Assembly (NCBI RefSeq): GCF_900474295.1 | Contig: NZ_UCOB01000006.1 | Span: 39,881 to 103,880, forward strand | DNA from: Synechococcus sp. UW140 | GTDB lineage: Bacteria > Cyanobacteriota > Cyanobacteriia > PCC-6307 > Cyanobiaceae | Length of the DNA stretch: 64,000 nt | Reading direction: 5' to 3' | Shown: positions 39,613 to 48,106 of the stretch, in pieces | Position numbering within the stretch: position 1 is the stretch's first letter | Layout of the letters: every line of letters begins with the position of its first letter | Position numbers and translations under genes: made by a program | Notes under the pieces: model-generated | What the model was told of the DNA's origin: nothing | Databases searched by the model: none | What the model saw: only the letters and a program-made list of their open reading frames with translations

Positions 39613-39855
39613 CTATAGGCCGGAATTGCCCACTCCCCATGAAAAAGCACGTCCCCCTGTTACGGCCATCAGCTCTTCCTCTGATAATTCAGTCATCTCT
39701 TGAGATTGATTGATGTCATCCGCGGAAATGCGAAAGCCTGCATCCTTTGCAATCGCGACGATGGCATTGTTGTCTGCGGCTTTCTGGAGCTGGGCCTGAA
39801 GGGAGGTGTCGCTTTTGACCTTTTCCTGGAATGCTTTGAGTTGGCTTTCTGACAT
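39613..39855 (-). CDS. Nif11-like leader peptide family RiPP precursor
   Basis: An 80-residue protein. Residues 1-68 form a Nif11-type leader (SESQLKAFQEKVKSDTSLQA, IVAIAKDAGFRISADDI, EMTELSEEELMAVTGG), which ends with the double-Gly cleavage site. The putative core is only 12 residues, RAFSWGVGNSGL, without Cys. It has two Ser but no Thr. Many marine picocyanobacteria carry such precursors (prochlorosins and relatives), processed by promiscuous LanM enzymes and GG-peptidase exporters encoded elsewhere. None is in this window. It is divergent from the mpg relic. Confidence 0.85.
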   Translation of the reverse strand: MSESQLKAFQEKVKSDTSLQAQLQKAADNNAIVAIAKDAGFRISADDINQSQEMTELSEEELMAVTGGRAFSWGVGNSGL

Positions 39856-39908
39856 TACGGGGAAAGAAAGAGTGCTTTCATTATCGCAAATCCAACCGTT
39901 GTTGTCTC

Positions 39909-40119
39909 ACTTGGGTCAAGAAGGTTGTCGCCCCCAATCCACTCCGATCGCCACCCCGTTCATTCCCAAGGGTTTTCCAGCCCTCACCCAAGCCTTCTTC
40001 TGCCGCCCTGCCTAGGTTGTGGGACCAGAACTGGTGAGCTGCAGATTGGCGAAACGTCAAGCTGTCAGCAGTTCGTTTTGGGGCGGGATTGTGGAGGTGG
40101 AGGCGTCTTCGCAGGATGA
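39909..40119 (+). pseudogene. Decayed 5' fragment of a 3-methyladenine DNA glycosylase gene (mpg relic)
   Basis: Read on the plus strand this gives GFPALTQAFFCRPA, a TAG stop, then [15 protein letters not shown] and [14 protein letters not shown], ending in TGA. It aligns without gaps over about 50 codons with [20 protein letters not shown] and onward in the intact mpg 1.84 kb downstream. Nucleotide similarity is obvious but clearly below identity, perhaps around 75%. Everything after the QDEP position is missing. The copy is therefore a non-functional gene end. Confidence 0.88.
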
Positions 40120-40626
40120 GCCTTGAGGTAAAAGACCCTAGGCTTGGCATGAGATCGCATTGACTGCAGCGGGTCTTGGTGCCAATCGGGAAGCCGCTCC
40201 CAGGACAGTCCCCAGATTGTTCGCACAGAGCCTCTCTCTCTGGCTGCGAAGGCCTGCAGGCCGAGTTGGCTGGGTCAGTGGTGCAGCCCTAGACCTGGTT
40301 TTTACCAGGACAGCAACAGCTGCCCTTTGTCTTGGATCTGCGGTTCAATCAAATCTCAGAGGAGTTGCAACAGGCTGCGGTGAGATGTCGCAGGGCGAAT
40401 GGCATCCGTGATGGCGAGAAGAGAAGTGTGTGGTGATTGGGTTGAGTGGGTAATAAGGGTTGATAGACGTAGGGGTAAAGATCTTGAGGCTTGTTTTGGT
40501 GCCTTGCGGTGTTGGGTGTATGAGTTGATTGCGTCAATTGATGGGACGGTCGTTTGAACTGCCGTGGGACTATTAGTGCCACGTATTGGGTGACGATTTA
40601 TGAGTTTATGGATTTTATTAAAGAAA
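40120..40626. other. Gene-poor stretch between mpg relic and porin
   Basis: I see no convincing gene. Short open stretches in both directions have no recognisable motifs. One frame around 40310-40420 (LPFVLDLRFNQISEELQQAA) looks protein-like and may be a relic, but it has no start. The right part (40440-40620) is richer in T and G, with several GTTG/GATT repeats. The barrel gene's terminator closes the segment. Confidence 0.5.
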
Positions 40627-40655
40627 TAAAAAGCACCTGTTCCAGTGGGCTTTTG
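40627..40655 (-). terminator. Terminator of the beta-barrel gene
   Basis: On the minus strand AAAAGCCCAC and GTGCTTTTT pair (one bulged C) around an 8-nt loop and run into TTTTATTTC. It lies 46 nt after the stop of the barrel gene. T residues on the plus side (CTTTTG) suggest weak bidirectional action. Confidence 0.7.
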
Positions 40656-40700
40656 TTGCGGTTGGCGTGTTGTGTGTATGCCGTTAGGTGTGGTTCGCTG

Positions 40701-41678
40701 TCACATTCCAGGTAGGCGTTCTGGGTCTAGTGGATGCCTTTCTTTATCGTGTACCCTCACGTTCCTATTCTTCACGCTTTCTAGTGCGGCCTTAATTACT
40801 GGCTTTTCCCACGCTTTTTTTTGCTTCTCTCTATTCATTCCATTTGTATTGAAGCGCCACTTGATATTTGCTGAGAGGCGCGTATCAAAGGCATCGTCAT
40901 AAGAGATGTTGGTGCCAATGGTGAGGTCGTTGTTGATGGCATAGGCAAGGCGTCCCTTCACGCCTGAACCGTCAGCAGTATTGAGGTCGCCATTTTGGTA
41001 GTAATAGCCAACACTCAGGTTCCAGTCTGGGGTGATGCTGTATCCCACATCAAGTCCGTAAGTATCCAGTGCGCCGCCTTTGTAGCGATTATTCAGTGTG
41101 TATTCCGTTGTCCCTGTTGGGATTAATCCATAGGCATTCAATGCCCAAGCGGCATTCACTGCCTCTAAGTCAAAGGCAGCCTGCTGGAAAAAGACCGTTT
41201 GCTTCCCAGAAACATCTACTCCCGTATCGGCGTAGCCCGTTGCCATCGGACGGGTGTCATAGCCACCGTTGATGCCAAACATCCAGCTCTGGTCACCATT
41301 CAGCCAGCGGTAACCAAGACGGGATGAGGTGGAGATGGTGGTGCCAGCCACCGTGGTGTTATTAATACTCGAATAGTAGTTGAAGTCAGCAAAATTGAGG
41401 TTGGCTTCCACGTCAGCAAAGAAGACGCTGTTGTCGCCAACGACCAGTGGAAGGAATCCTCCAATGCCTGCCTGGTTGGGCGTACCAGCGCCTTGGAGAG
41501 CACCTTGAAAGCCAATCTGTGGTTTGACCACATCCTTGAAGTTGATGCTCATCACCCCAAGGTCATCAGCCGTCCCTTGCGCAACCTCAGCAGGTTTGCC
41601 ATTCACCTGAGGTATGGACGCCAGTGTCAGGGCTGCAGCACCAGTGAGCGTCAGACTTAAACGGATGGACTGCTGCAT
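40701..41678 (-). CDS. Outer-membrane beta-barrel protein (inverse-autotransporter/porin-like)
   Basis: A 325-residue exported protein. The signal peptide is [20 protein letters not shown], cut near residue 25. The rest is made of alternating strands with Gly/Tyr/Asn turns: [80 protein letters not shown] polar basic tail of about 45 residues follows the last strand. The barrel resembles inverse-autotransporter barrels. The upstream frame to 41729 is not part of it. The gene sits between the two mpg 5' ends. Confidence 0.72.
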   Translation of the reverse strand: MQQSIRLSLTLTGAAALTLASIPQVNGKPAEVAQGTADDLGVMSINFKDVVKPQIGFQGALQGAGTPNQAGIGGFLPLVVGDNSVFFADVEANLNFADFNYYSSINNTTVAGTTISTSSRLGYRWLNGDQSWMFGINGGYDTRPMATGYADTGVDVSGKQTVFFQQAAFDLEAVNAAWALNAYGLIPTGTTEYTLNNRYKGGALDTYGLDVGYSITPDWNLSVGYYYQNGDLNTADGSGVKGRLAYAINNDLTIGTNISYDDAFDTRLSANIKWRFNTNGMNREKQKKAWEKPVIKAALESVKNRNVRVHDKERHPLDPERLPGM

Positions 41679-41743
41679 CTTGCACCACTTCACATCCAGA
41701 ACATTGGCGTACACAAGCCAAGCTGCCACTTGGTTTAGAGCAG

Positions 41744-42427
41744 TTGGTTGGTCGTCATCAAGATGAAGGACGACGAGAATCCTGTTTCATAGCCACCCAG
41801 CCCATCGCCAAGGATTTCCCAGCTCTGCCTCAATCCTTCTTCTGCCGCCCAGCAGAGGTGGTGGGACCTGACTTGGTGGGCTGCAGGTTGGTCAAACGCC
41901 AAGACGACGGCAGCTTGCTTTGGGGCGTGATTGTGGAAACGGAGGCGTATTCGCAGGATGACCCCGCCTGCCACGGCTATCGGCGCCGCTCACCGCAGAA
42001 CGAAACGCTCTTCGGTGACCCAGGGCGTTTTTATGTGTATGTGAGCTACGGCATCCACCACTGCGTGAATGTGGTGACCCACTGCGCTAACTGGGCGAAC
42101 GGGGTGCTGCTCCGCGCCATCGCCCTCCCTGCTGAATCTGAAAGGGTTGCGGCCGGTCCGGGGCTTCTCGCACGTCGTTTCGGGATCGATCGCACCGATG
42201 ACAGCAACTCGGTTTGTGGTGAGAATGAGTTGTGGCTGGCGCCGCGACCAGCAGCACTCGAGCAACCTGTGCTTGTGACGACCACCCGGATCGGAATCTC
42301 CCAGGGGCTTGCGTTGCCCTGGCGCTGGTATCTGCAGGCGAGCCGCAGCGTCAGTAAGCGGGCCCGGGGTGATCGGCTCCCGCCTGTTTCCGCTGCTTGG
42401 ATGCCCGATGGAGCCCAAGCGTTATGA
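41744..42427 (+). CDS. mpg: DNA-3-methyladenine glycosylase (AAG/MPG family)
   Basis: A 227-residue base-excision repair enzyme that removes alkylated purines. Signatures include [38 protein letters not shown] with the catalytic Glu region, [20 protein letters not shown] and [20 protein letters not shown]. No ATG precedes the domain; the only upstream start in frame is TTG at 41744, giving a 25-residue extension. Part of this extension is also matched in the relic copy. It overlaps pyrB by 4 nt (ATGA). Confidence 0.88.
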   Translation: MVGRHQDEGRRESCFIATQPIAKDFPALPQSFFCRPAEVVGPDLVGCRLVKRQDDGSLLWGVIVETEAYSQDDPACHGYRRRSPQNETLFGDPGRFYVYVSYGIHHCVNVVTHCANWANGVLLRAIALPAESERVAAGPGLLARRFGIDRTDDSNSVCGENELWLAPRPAALEQPVLVTTTRIGISQGLALPWRWYLQASRSVSKRARGDRLPPVSAAWMPDGAQAL

Positions 42428-43470
42428 GCACCTGGAGCCATCGCCACATCCTTGATTTGGCGGCGTTCTCTCGCGACGATTTCGCGATGGTGTTGGAGCT
42501 TGCCCACCGCTTCCGCTCCATGCCCCTGACCGGTGCTCGCAAGTTGCCGGCGTTGCAGGGAAGGCTGGTTGCCACCTTGTTTTTTGAACCCAGTACACGC
42601 ACCCGAAGCAGCTTTGAGTTGGCTGCCAAGCGTCTTTCTGCGGATGTTCAGAGCTTCGCGCCAGCCAGTAGTTCCTTGAGCAAGGGTGAATCCCTGCTCG
42701 ACACGGCGCGCACCTATGTGGCCATGGGGGCGGATGTGCTGGTGGTGCGTCATCAGTGCACCAGCGTTCCGCAGCAGCTGGCTGAATCGCTGGAAGCTTC
42801 CGGTGAACCCACGATGGTGCTGAACGGCGGCGATGGCCTGCACAGTCATCCCAGTCAGGGATTACTGGATCTCTACACCCTGGCCCATTATTTCGATCCT
42901 CAAGGGGCATCGATCGATGTCCTTCAGGGCAAACGTTTGTTGATTGTGGGAGACATCCTTCATTCCCGCGTGGCCCGTTCCAATCTCTGGGCACTCACCG
43001 CCTGTGGTGTGGATGTGACCCTTTGCGGACCGCCGAGTTTGCTCCCCGAGAGCTTTACCAGTTTTGTCGATGCCCCTCCCCCTGGCCAGTTGTGGGATCC
43101 CGTACCCCAACGCGGCAGGGTCAATGTGGAGCGAGATCTCGACACCGCTTTGGCTGGGGTGGATGCGGTGATGACCTTGCGTCTCCAAAAAGAACGGATG
43201 CGCCAGCATCTGCTCACCGATCTCGATCGCTATCACCGTGCCTACGGCCTCAGCCACCAACGTTTGCAGCGGTGTGGTGCTGATATTCCTGTTCTCCACC
43301 CAGGCCCTGTGAACCGTGGGGTGGAGATGAGCGGCTCCCTTCTTGATGACAATGCCCGCTGTTTGGTCGAGGAGCAAGTCCGCAACGGCATCCCAGTGCG
43401 CATGGCCCTGCTTTATCTCATGGCAGCTGCTGAGTCGTCTGTGGAGCCTTCTGAGGTTTCTGCGGGATGA
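42424..43470 (+). CDS. pyrB: Aspartate carbamoyltransferase catalytic subunit
   Basis: A 348-residue enzyme joining carbamoyl phosphate and aspartate in pyrimidine synthesis. The carbamoyl-phosphate site is [20 protein letters not shown] near residue 50, and [40 protein letters not shown] and [15 protein letters not shown] are standard. The ATG at 42424 overlaps the mpg stop. Its 3' end overlaps NDH-2 tail-to-tail by 58 nt, so the last 19 codons are coding on both strands. Confidence 0.96.
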   Translation: MSTWSHRHILDLAAFSRDDFAMVLELAHRFRSMPLTGARKLPALQGRLVATLFFEPSTRTRSSFELAAKRLSADVQSFAPASSSLSKGESLLDTARTYVAMGADVLVVRHQCTSVPQQLAESLEASGEPTMVLNGGDGLHSHPSQGLLDLYTLAHYFDPQGASIDVLQGKRLLIVGDILHSRVARSNLWALTACGVDVTLCGPPSLLPESFTSFVDAPPPGQLWDPVPQRGRVNVERDLDTALAGVDAVMTLRLQKERMRQHLLTDLDRYHRAYGLSHQRLQRCGADIPVLHPGPVNRGVEMSGSLLDDNARCLVEEQVRNGIPVRMALLYLMAAAESSVEPSEVSAG

Positions 43471-44927
43471 TCATGATGGCCTGAAACCTGATTGGAGTAG
43501 TACTCCATGGCGGCCTTCAAAGCAGCGTCGGGTGCCGAGATCGATGGGCCTGTGCCTCCGCTCTGCATCGGGAAGGGTGCATCCGGCGCATCAAGGCCAA
43601 TGTGCTGGCTTGGCATGCCAGTGAGCAGCATGGATGCTCGTTGTTGTGATGTCACCGCAAAGATCCACTTGATCAGAAGCGTCAGGCGGTTTTCACGCGC
43701 GGGCATGAAGGCCAAGTGGGCCATTGCCCAGAGGAGCCAGCCAATCCCGCCACTGAATTTCAAGCCACGCAGATCGGCGACTGCGTCGATCCGGTCGAGC
43801 ACGGCCATGCTGCCGAAATCAAACCAGTTGAAGTTCGGGCGAGGTGTTTGAGCCACGATGGCGCCAATGTCTTTGCCCACGAAACCGCCTGCCTGGGTGG
43901 CAGGACCGGCCATGCCAGGAAGTGGGTTGCCGCTGCTGGTGTGGCGGTAGGAGCAAAGATCCCCCACCACCCGAATCTCCGGATGGCTTTTGATCGAGAA
44001 GTCTGGTTCGACAACCACTCGACCGGCTCGGTCGAGTTCGCAATCGATTGCTTCGGCCAGTTGTCGGCCAAGGTGAGAAGGGCGCACCCCAGCGGTCCAG
44101 ATCACTGTGGCCGCCTGGATGAGCAGGTCCCCCTCCGGGGTGCTCATCGTCACTTCGCCCGGTTGCATCGTCTGCACCCGAGCCTTGAATTGCACTTCCA
44201 CTCCCAGCTTTTCGAGGCTGGTCTGCGCCGCCTTTGACAGAGACTCCGGCATCGCCTTGAGCAGCCTTTCTCCTGGATCTACCAGCACGATTCGCGTGTC
44301 CTCGGTGTTCAATTGCTTGAACTCACGACGCATGGCGTTGCGCATCAGTTCCGACACCGCACCAGCCATTTCACAGCCGGTTGGCCCACCTCCAACAATC
44401 ACAACGGTCTGGAGGAACTTACGGGCCGCAGGATCTGGTGATTGTTCTGCTTGCTCAATCGCCATCAGCAGACGTCGACGGATTTCTTCAGCGTGCTCGA
44501 GGATCTTCATTGGCGGCGCAAAGGTGCGCCATTGCTCATGGCCGAAGAAGCTGCTTCCGGAGCCCGTGGCCAGAACCAGATGGTCGTAGCTGTAGGCCCT
44601 GGAGTTGAAAATGATTTGTTTGCTATCAGGCTTCAGATTGGTGACCTCGCCCAGAAGCACCTGAACGTTGCTTTGTTTGCCGACTAGCTGGCGCAGAGGG
44701 GTGGCAACATCACCACGAGAGACGAGGCCAGTGGCGACCTGGTACAGCAGGGGCTGAAACAGGTTGAAGTTGCGCTTGTCGATCAAGGTGATGCGTACAT
44801 CGGCCTTAGCAAGGGCCTTGCAGGCCCTGACTCCTGCAAATCCTCCCCCCACGATCACAACATGGGGCGCATGGCGGAGCCTCTCTTCCGGTGGTTCCAG
44901 CTCGAGGAAGAAATGCTCTGCTGCCAT
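43413..44927 (-). CDS. Type II NAD(P)H dehydrogenase (NDH-2)
   Basis: A 504-residue flavoprotein that passes electrons from NAD(P)H to quinone without pumping protons. The FAD loop is [20 protein letters not shown] near residue 20 and the NAD loop [20 protein letters not shown] near residue 178. [20 protein letters not shown] contains the second FAD site, and [20 protein letters not shown] lies in the family's C-terminal region. The ATG at 44927 starts the family domain; upstream residues to 45341 are leader DNA. The C-terminal 70 residues are extended and His/Ser-rich. Confidence 0.92.
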   Translation of the reverse strand: MAAEHFFLELEPPEERLRHAPHVVIVGGGFAGVRACKALAKADVRITLIDKRNFNLFQPLLYQVATGLVSRGDVATPLRQLVGKQSNVQVLLGEVTNLKPDSKQIIFNSRAYSYDHLVLATGSGSSFFGHEQWRTFAPPMKILEHAEEIRRRLLMAIEQAEQSPDPAARKFLQTVVIVGGGPTGCEMAGAVSELMRNAMRREFKQLNTEDTRIVLVDPGERLLKAMPESLSKAAQTSLEKLGVEVQFKARVQTMQPGEVTMSTPEGDLLIQAATVIWTAGVRPSHLGRQLAEAIDCELDRAGRVVVEPDFSIKSHPEIRVVGDLCSYRHTSSGNPLPGMAGPATQAGGFVGKDIGAIVAQTPRPNFNWFDFGSMAVLDRIDAVADLRGLKFSGGIGWLLWAMAHLAFMPARENRLTLLIKWIFAVTSQQRASMLLTGMPSQHIGLDAPDAPFPMQSGGTGPSISAPDAALKAAMEYYSNQVSGHHDHPAETSEGSTDDSAAAMR

Positions 44928-45046
44928 CAACCCTGTAGCAATGGTCCTAAACCGAATGGTATGAACGTTGTTCGGAAATGACCGTTTTGGTTTGAAACTT
45001 CGGAATTGATCCGGATGGAAGGTGTGCGCGTTGTGATGGCCCCTAT

Positions 45047-45388
45047 TCAGAGCAATTTGAAGCCTTCCAGCAGCAGGCCGTAGAGCAAACCGATTCTCGT
45101 CATATCGATCATTTGCAGGCCTAAAAGGGTCTCGGTTCGCTTCGGCCATGGCCGGCGGATCCTGACAAGCATTTCCCAGAAGGCCACTGTGATGAGAGCA
45201 GCCACAGGATCCATCAGTCCGCTGGCGCCAGCGATCGACCCCACGGAGCTTCCGATCAGGAAGCTGGCAAGCATCAAGATCAGCAGCAAGGAGGCTCGTC
45301 GCCATGGGTTGTCTGCCCAGCGCTGCAGTCGCCCCCACCAATCACCCAAGCTCCGTTGCAGATGGGTTGTCTGTAAACGTTGACTCAT
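45047..45388 (-). CDS. DUF565 (Ycf20-like) membrane protein
   Basis: A 113-residue protein. WADNPWRRASLLLILMLASF precedes FLIGSSVGSIAGASGLMDPV, and two or three membrane helices are visible; the C-terminus is TRIGLLYGLLLEGFKLL. This matches the DUF565/Ycf20 family; Ycf20 has been linked to non-photochemical quenching in algae. It lies 119 nt upstream of NDH-2 on the same strand. Confidence 0.85.
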   Translation of the reverse strand: MSQRLQTTHLQRSLGDWWGRLQRWADNPWRRASLLLILMLASFLIGSSVGSIAGASGLMDPVAALITVAFWEMLVRIRRPWPKRTETLLGLQMIDMTRIGLLYGLLLEGFKLL

Positions 45389-45640
45389 CGCTCTCCGGCA
45401 CCATCCGGAGAGATCCAGTCAATCCCGTGGAAAAAGAGGCAGGGATGACAGTCGATGATCCCCATCACCCGACCCAGTGCCCTGCCATTAGCTATATACA
45501 CCATTTCTGGTGTTCGTGCCGTAACGATGCACTACGGGTGGTGGGTAAAGAGGGCTCGACCGTTGAAGTCCTTGGCCCGCCGTCAGCGCTCATGTCCCAA
45601 GCAAACCTCCCCACGGGAGGCTTGGCAAGGTGGCGATTGC

Positions 45641-45841
45641 TTATTTCGATTCTGCTTTGGCCTTCCTGGATCCCTTCCCTTCCAGTAGCTCAAGCAGGGC
45701 TTCCATCTGAGCCATCACACCGCGCACTTCGCCTGCTTCTGGAAGCAGCCCGTCCTCCATCACGCCTTGGTGCATTTCTCGCAGCTCCTGACGGATGTAG
45801 CGCAGGTGGCTGACTACCTGCTCTCGCTTCGACTGCGACAT
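45641..45841 (-). CDS. Short conserved hypothetical protein
   Basis: A 66-residue charged helical protein (SKREQVVSHLRYIRQELREM, VRGVMAQMEALLELLEGKGS) ending in a basic tail. It is probably all helix, perhaps a coiled coil. I recognise no domain. It follows a 28-nt gap after the next gene upstream, so these three small genes may form one operon. Confidence 0.6.
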   Translation of the reverse strand: MSQSKREQVVSHLRYIRQELREMHQGVMEDGLLPEAGEVRGVMAQMEALLELLEGKGSRKAKAESK

Positions 45842-45869
45842 GAGGGAAAAGCTACTAATGCCCTCCCTT

Positions 45870-46064
45870 TTACCTCATGATCCGTCCTTGCGGATGGCGT
45901 TTGCTGTTCAGTGTTCCGGCCAGTGCGATCAGTCCGAAGGTGACAAGAGCGGTTGGCCTGGCCAGCACCGTGGCTGCCACGAGTGTGCTGAGCGCTGTGA
46001 GCAGGGGGAGCCTCGGCCGGCGCGTTAGGGATCGGGCCAATGTGGATGGCCTTCGCTTGGCCAT
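45870..46064 (-). CDS. Small basic membrane protein
   Basis: A 64-residue protein with an Arg-rich start (AKRRPSTLARSLTRRPRLP) and a hydrophobic segment of about 30 residues (LTALSTLVAATVLARPTALV, VTFGLIALAGTLNS), with a basic tail. Its start codon lies 2 nt after the stop of the PCP-reductase-domain gene, so the two are coupled. I do not know the family. Confidence 0.65.
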   Translation of the reverse strand: MAKRRPSTLARSLTRRPRLPLLTALSTLVAATVLARPTALVTFGLIALAGTLNSKRHPQGRIMR

Positions 46065-46066
46065 GG

Positions 46067-46231
46067 TTATCGCCTTTTGCTGAACTGGGCCCGGGCTTCG
46101 GCATACACATCAGCATCGATCACGTTGATGCCGGCGGCATTGGCGATCGATTCGATTTTCTTGCGCACAGCCGGACGCACGAAGAAAGGAACTTCCCTCA
46201 GGGCTTGTTCAGCTTCATTGCTCCACTCCAT
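46067..46231 (-). CDS. Stand-alone PCP reductase family domain protein
   Basis: A 54-residue protein missed by length filters. It has the pattern of the small domain found at the C-terminus of light-independent protochlorophyllide reductase subunit ChlB: MEWSNEAEQALREVPFFVRP, RKKIESIANAAGINVI, ADVYAEARAQFSK. As a free protein in cyanobacteria its role is unknown; it may help pigment synthesis or bind another protein. It is the first gene of a minus-strand trio of small genes. Confidence 0.8.
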   Translation of the reverse strand: MEWSNEAEQALREVPFFVRPAVRKKIESIANAAGINVIDADVYAEARAQFSKRR

Positions 46232-46563
46232 GCTCTTATCAATCTTCGCCTTAAAAAGAGGCTAAAGGATGCAGTGCTTGAAGGGCGTCATCTTTGAGTT
46301 CTTTTGCTGTCACTAGCGGTTGGGCTCTGATTGAGTGTCATTCAGTGTTCTCGCGTCTGTCTGCCCTCATCGCTGGGCAGTGACAGTGTTCTGGGGTCGG
46401 CCCGCCAGAATGTGCTGCACGGCTTTTGCTCACACTTGTTGTTCACGCTGCGATCAACTCACCACGGCGGCCTCATTCGGCTGATGGCAATGGCAGGATG
46501 CGATTTATGCATTGGTCTTGATTGTGTCGTGAACAGTGATGTTGTGTTTTTGAGGTGATCGGT
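46232..46563. other. Intergenic stretch, no gene seen
   Basis: About 330 nt upstream of the PCP-domain operon. One 75-codon plus frame (46331-46558) lacks any recognisable feature and has poor composition. The stretch presumably holds the promoter of the minus-strand operon and that of the short plus-strand frames that follow. Confidence 0.4.
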
Positions 46564-46728
46564 GTGAGGACGTTTGTGGGTCTCCTTTTTGTGCTGGGCT
46601 CATTAAAGATGGTGGTAAAAGGTTGTAAGAAAGTATTCGCATCTATGTATCCTTTGTGCATTGAGATGGGCTGTATGTCGCCATGGTTTGGCTCAAATTG
46701 TTGGGGTTTAGATGCTGACTCGATTTAA
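46564..46728 (+). CDS. Putative short Cys-rich protein
   Basis: A 54-residue frame from a GTG. It begins RTFVGLLFVLGSLKMVVKGC with a hydrophobic segment and continues KKVFASMYPLCIEMGC, then SPWFGSNCWGLDADSI. Four Cys are spaced across the polar part, a pattern that could make two disulfides after export. It is below usual gene-length limits; no homologue is known to me. It lies 28 nt before the next hypothetical gene on the same strand. Confidence 0.4.
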   Translation: MRTFVGLLFVLGSLKMVVKGCKKVFASMYPLCIEMGCMSPWFGSNCWGLDADSI

Positions 46729-46756
46729 TCTGTGAGATTATGGTTCTCCTTGTTCT

Positions 46757-47002
46757 ATGGCTGAACTAGCGCTCCGCTTTAAAGCTCTCATTGCTCAATC
46801 GATGACGGGGCTGATGAGTAAAGCATTGGTCTGCGCAATGCTTTCTTTGATCAGTGCTGTCTATGCGCACGAGATGTTTTTAGCTTCAGCAGATGTGCTG
46901 AGTATGGGGATCGCGGTCTTGCCAATGGTCGTTGTGGCCTTGGGATTTTTGATCGTTCTGATTAACATTGCTTTGGGGTCTGAAGGTGAGCAAATTGTCT
47001 AG
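46757..47002 (+). CDS. Hypothetical membrane protein with two helices
   Basis: An 81-residue protein with two hydrophobic helices (residues 23-39, ALVCAMLSLISAVYAHEM, and 50-72, IAVLPMVVVALGFLIVLINI). I know no family. It overlaps the following frame by 17 nt, suggesting a pair. The local base composition is richer in A and T than the neighbouring core genes. Confidence 0.5.
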   Translation: MAELALRFKALIAQSMTGLMSKALVCAMLSLISAVYAHEMFLASADVLSMGIAVLPMVVVALGFLIVLINIALGSEGEQIV

Positions 47003-47204
47003 CTCTATTTTGCTCGCGCCCAGGAGCCTCGCCTTGGCATTGATTTTTTTTATGGGCTCAGCTTTTCATTGTCTTGATTGGTTGGGTGTAGAAAGAACCA
47101 TTGAGTGGGGCATGGGAATGGTGTTTGCATTTGCGATGGTGATTTCGCTGGTTTTTTGGTGTAAGAAGCTTGTTCGTCTTAACATTTTAAGATTTATCTC
47201 TTGA
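46986..47204 (+). CDS. Hypothetical membrane protein, second of a pair
   Basis: A 72-residue frame from a GTG at 46986. It has two hydrophobic segments (LAPRSLALALIFFMGSAFHC and GMGMVFAFAMVISLVFWCKK) and a basic end. The overlap with the preceding gene supports translational coupling. I do not recognise the family. A short TTG or ATG start further up (46968) is possible. Confidence 0.45.
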   Translation: MSKLSSSILLAPRSLALALIFFMGSAFHCLDWLGVERTIEWGMGMVFAFAMVISLVFWCKKLVRLNILRFIS

Positions 47205-47502
47205 TTTTTGCGTTGCAATGATGTCTTCCGGCAGAATCTTGGTTGAATGACTTGATGCTTTCATTGCGTTGGCCTTTTTGGTGTGCGGCAGTTTTTTGAG
47301 CCTGCATGCTTTAACTCCACGACGCGTTGCGGCCCTGCTCGGCATCGTTGGCTGAGTGGTCTGGATGCCGCATCAGGCGCGCACCCGCTCTTCTCTTTCC
47401 CTCCACTAAGGTCCTGCAGAGGGTCTCACCAGAGCCTTGCCTGATCGTGTGAATCGCTCAAAGTCTCGATCTTGAGCCTCGGTTTTAGGAAGATCCTGCT
47501 GA
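47205..47502. other. Intergenic stretch, no gene seen
   Basis: Nearly 300 nt between convergent hypothetical genes. I see no tRNA, no strong hairpin with a T run and no reading frame with sensible composition. Confidence 0.4.
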
Positions 47503-47814
47503 TCATGCTTGAGATCGTGATTGCATCTCACCTCCCTTCGAGGCGAGTGCGGTGGTCTGGCTGGCTGGCTGATCAGCAAGCATGAGCTGCTTCAGGCGGT
47601 TGTATCGCATCTCATACGCAACCATTCGTTGCTCAGCAAGCTCCTGGAGTCGCTCAGCATCTCGATAAGTGGAACGCATGGCAGAGAGCTCCGCATGCAT
47701 TTCAGCAGATAGGCCAAGCTCTACAAGCTTGTCACTGTTGTCGTCGAGCATCAAGTTGCAAACATGATGGATGTCTAATGGGCGGTTTGGCTTCAATCTG
47801 TTGTGGCTAGCCAT
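47503..47814 (-). CDS. Hypothetical protein, helical, probable conserved picocyanobacterial
   Basis: A 103-residue protein from the ATG at 47814. A short N-terminal part (NRLKPNRPLDIHHVCNLMLD) precedes a long Glu/Arg/Met-rich helix (AMRSTYRDAERLQELAEQRM, YEMRYNRLKQLMLADQ) that may be a coiled coil. I recognise no domain. The frame is open to 47892, but the inner start better fits the change in composition. Confidence 0.6.
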   Translation of the reverse strand: MASHNRLKPNRPLDIHHVCNLMLDDNSDKLVELGLSAEMHAELSAMRSTYRDAERLQELAEQRMVAYEMRYNRLKQLMLADQPASQTTALASKGGEMQSRSQA

Positions 47815-47899
47815 CTTGGTTGATCCAGTTTTGAGCACGAGTGAGTGAAGAGTTGAGTTTTTGCTGTCAGCTATTGGGATAGAAAGTTGCACTTTTTCG

Positions 47900-48106
47900 T
47901 TAGCAGCTCATGCTTCCGCGTTGCCAGTCACCTGCGGCTGAAAGTAAACGTTCCTCTGCTTTGTGTTCTCCACCCCAGCTCTTGATCAAGTCGACCAGGG
48001 CTAGCCAAGACCATGCAGGCTGTCGTGAAGCCCCGCTTGGCCGGCCATTGCATCGAACAACAGCCTGCAGGAATGCAGGCTCTCCCCTGTCAATCGCTTG
48101 AGGCAT
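47900..48106 (-). CDS. Hypothetical protein
   Basis: A 68-residue frame from the ATG at 48106: PQAIDRGEPAFLQAVVRCNG, SRQPAWSWLALVDLIKSWGG and EHKAEERLLSAAGDWQRGS. It reads like a soluble folded protein, but I know no relative. It lies 85 nt upstream of the previous hypothetical gene on the same strand. Coding is inferred from composition alone. Confidence 0.4.
   Translation of the reverse strand: MPQAIDRGEPAFLQAVVRCNGRPSGASRQPAWSWLALVDLIKSWGGEHKAEERLLSAAGDWQRGSMSC

Noticed and set aside
45455..45688. 77-codon plus frame with WWVKRARPLKSLARRQ
   Set aside because: Basic, Arg/Trp-rich composition and overlap with the better-supported minus-strand gene at 45641; could be real, but evidence is too thin.
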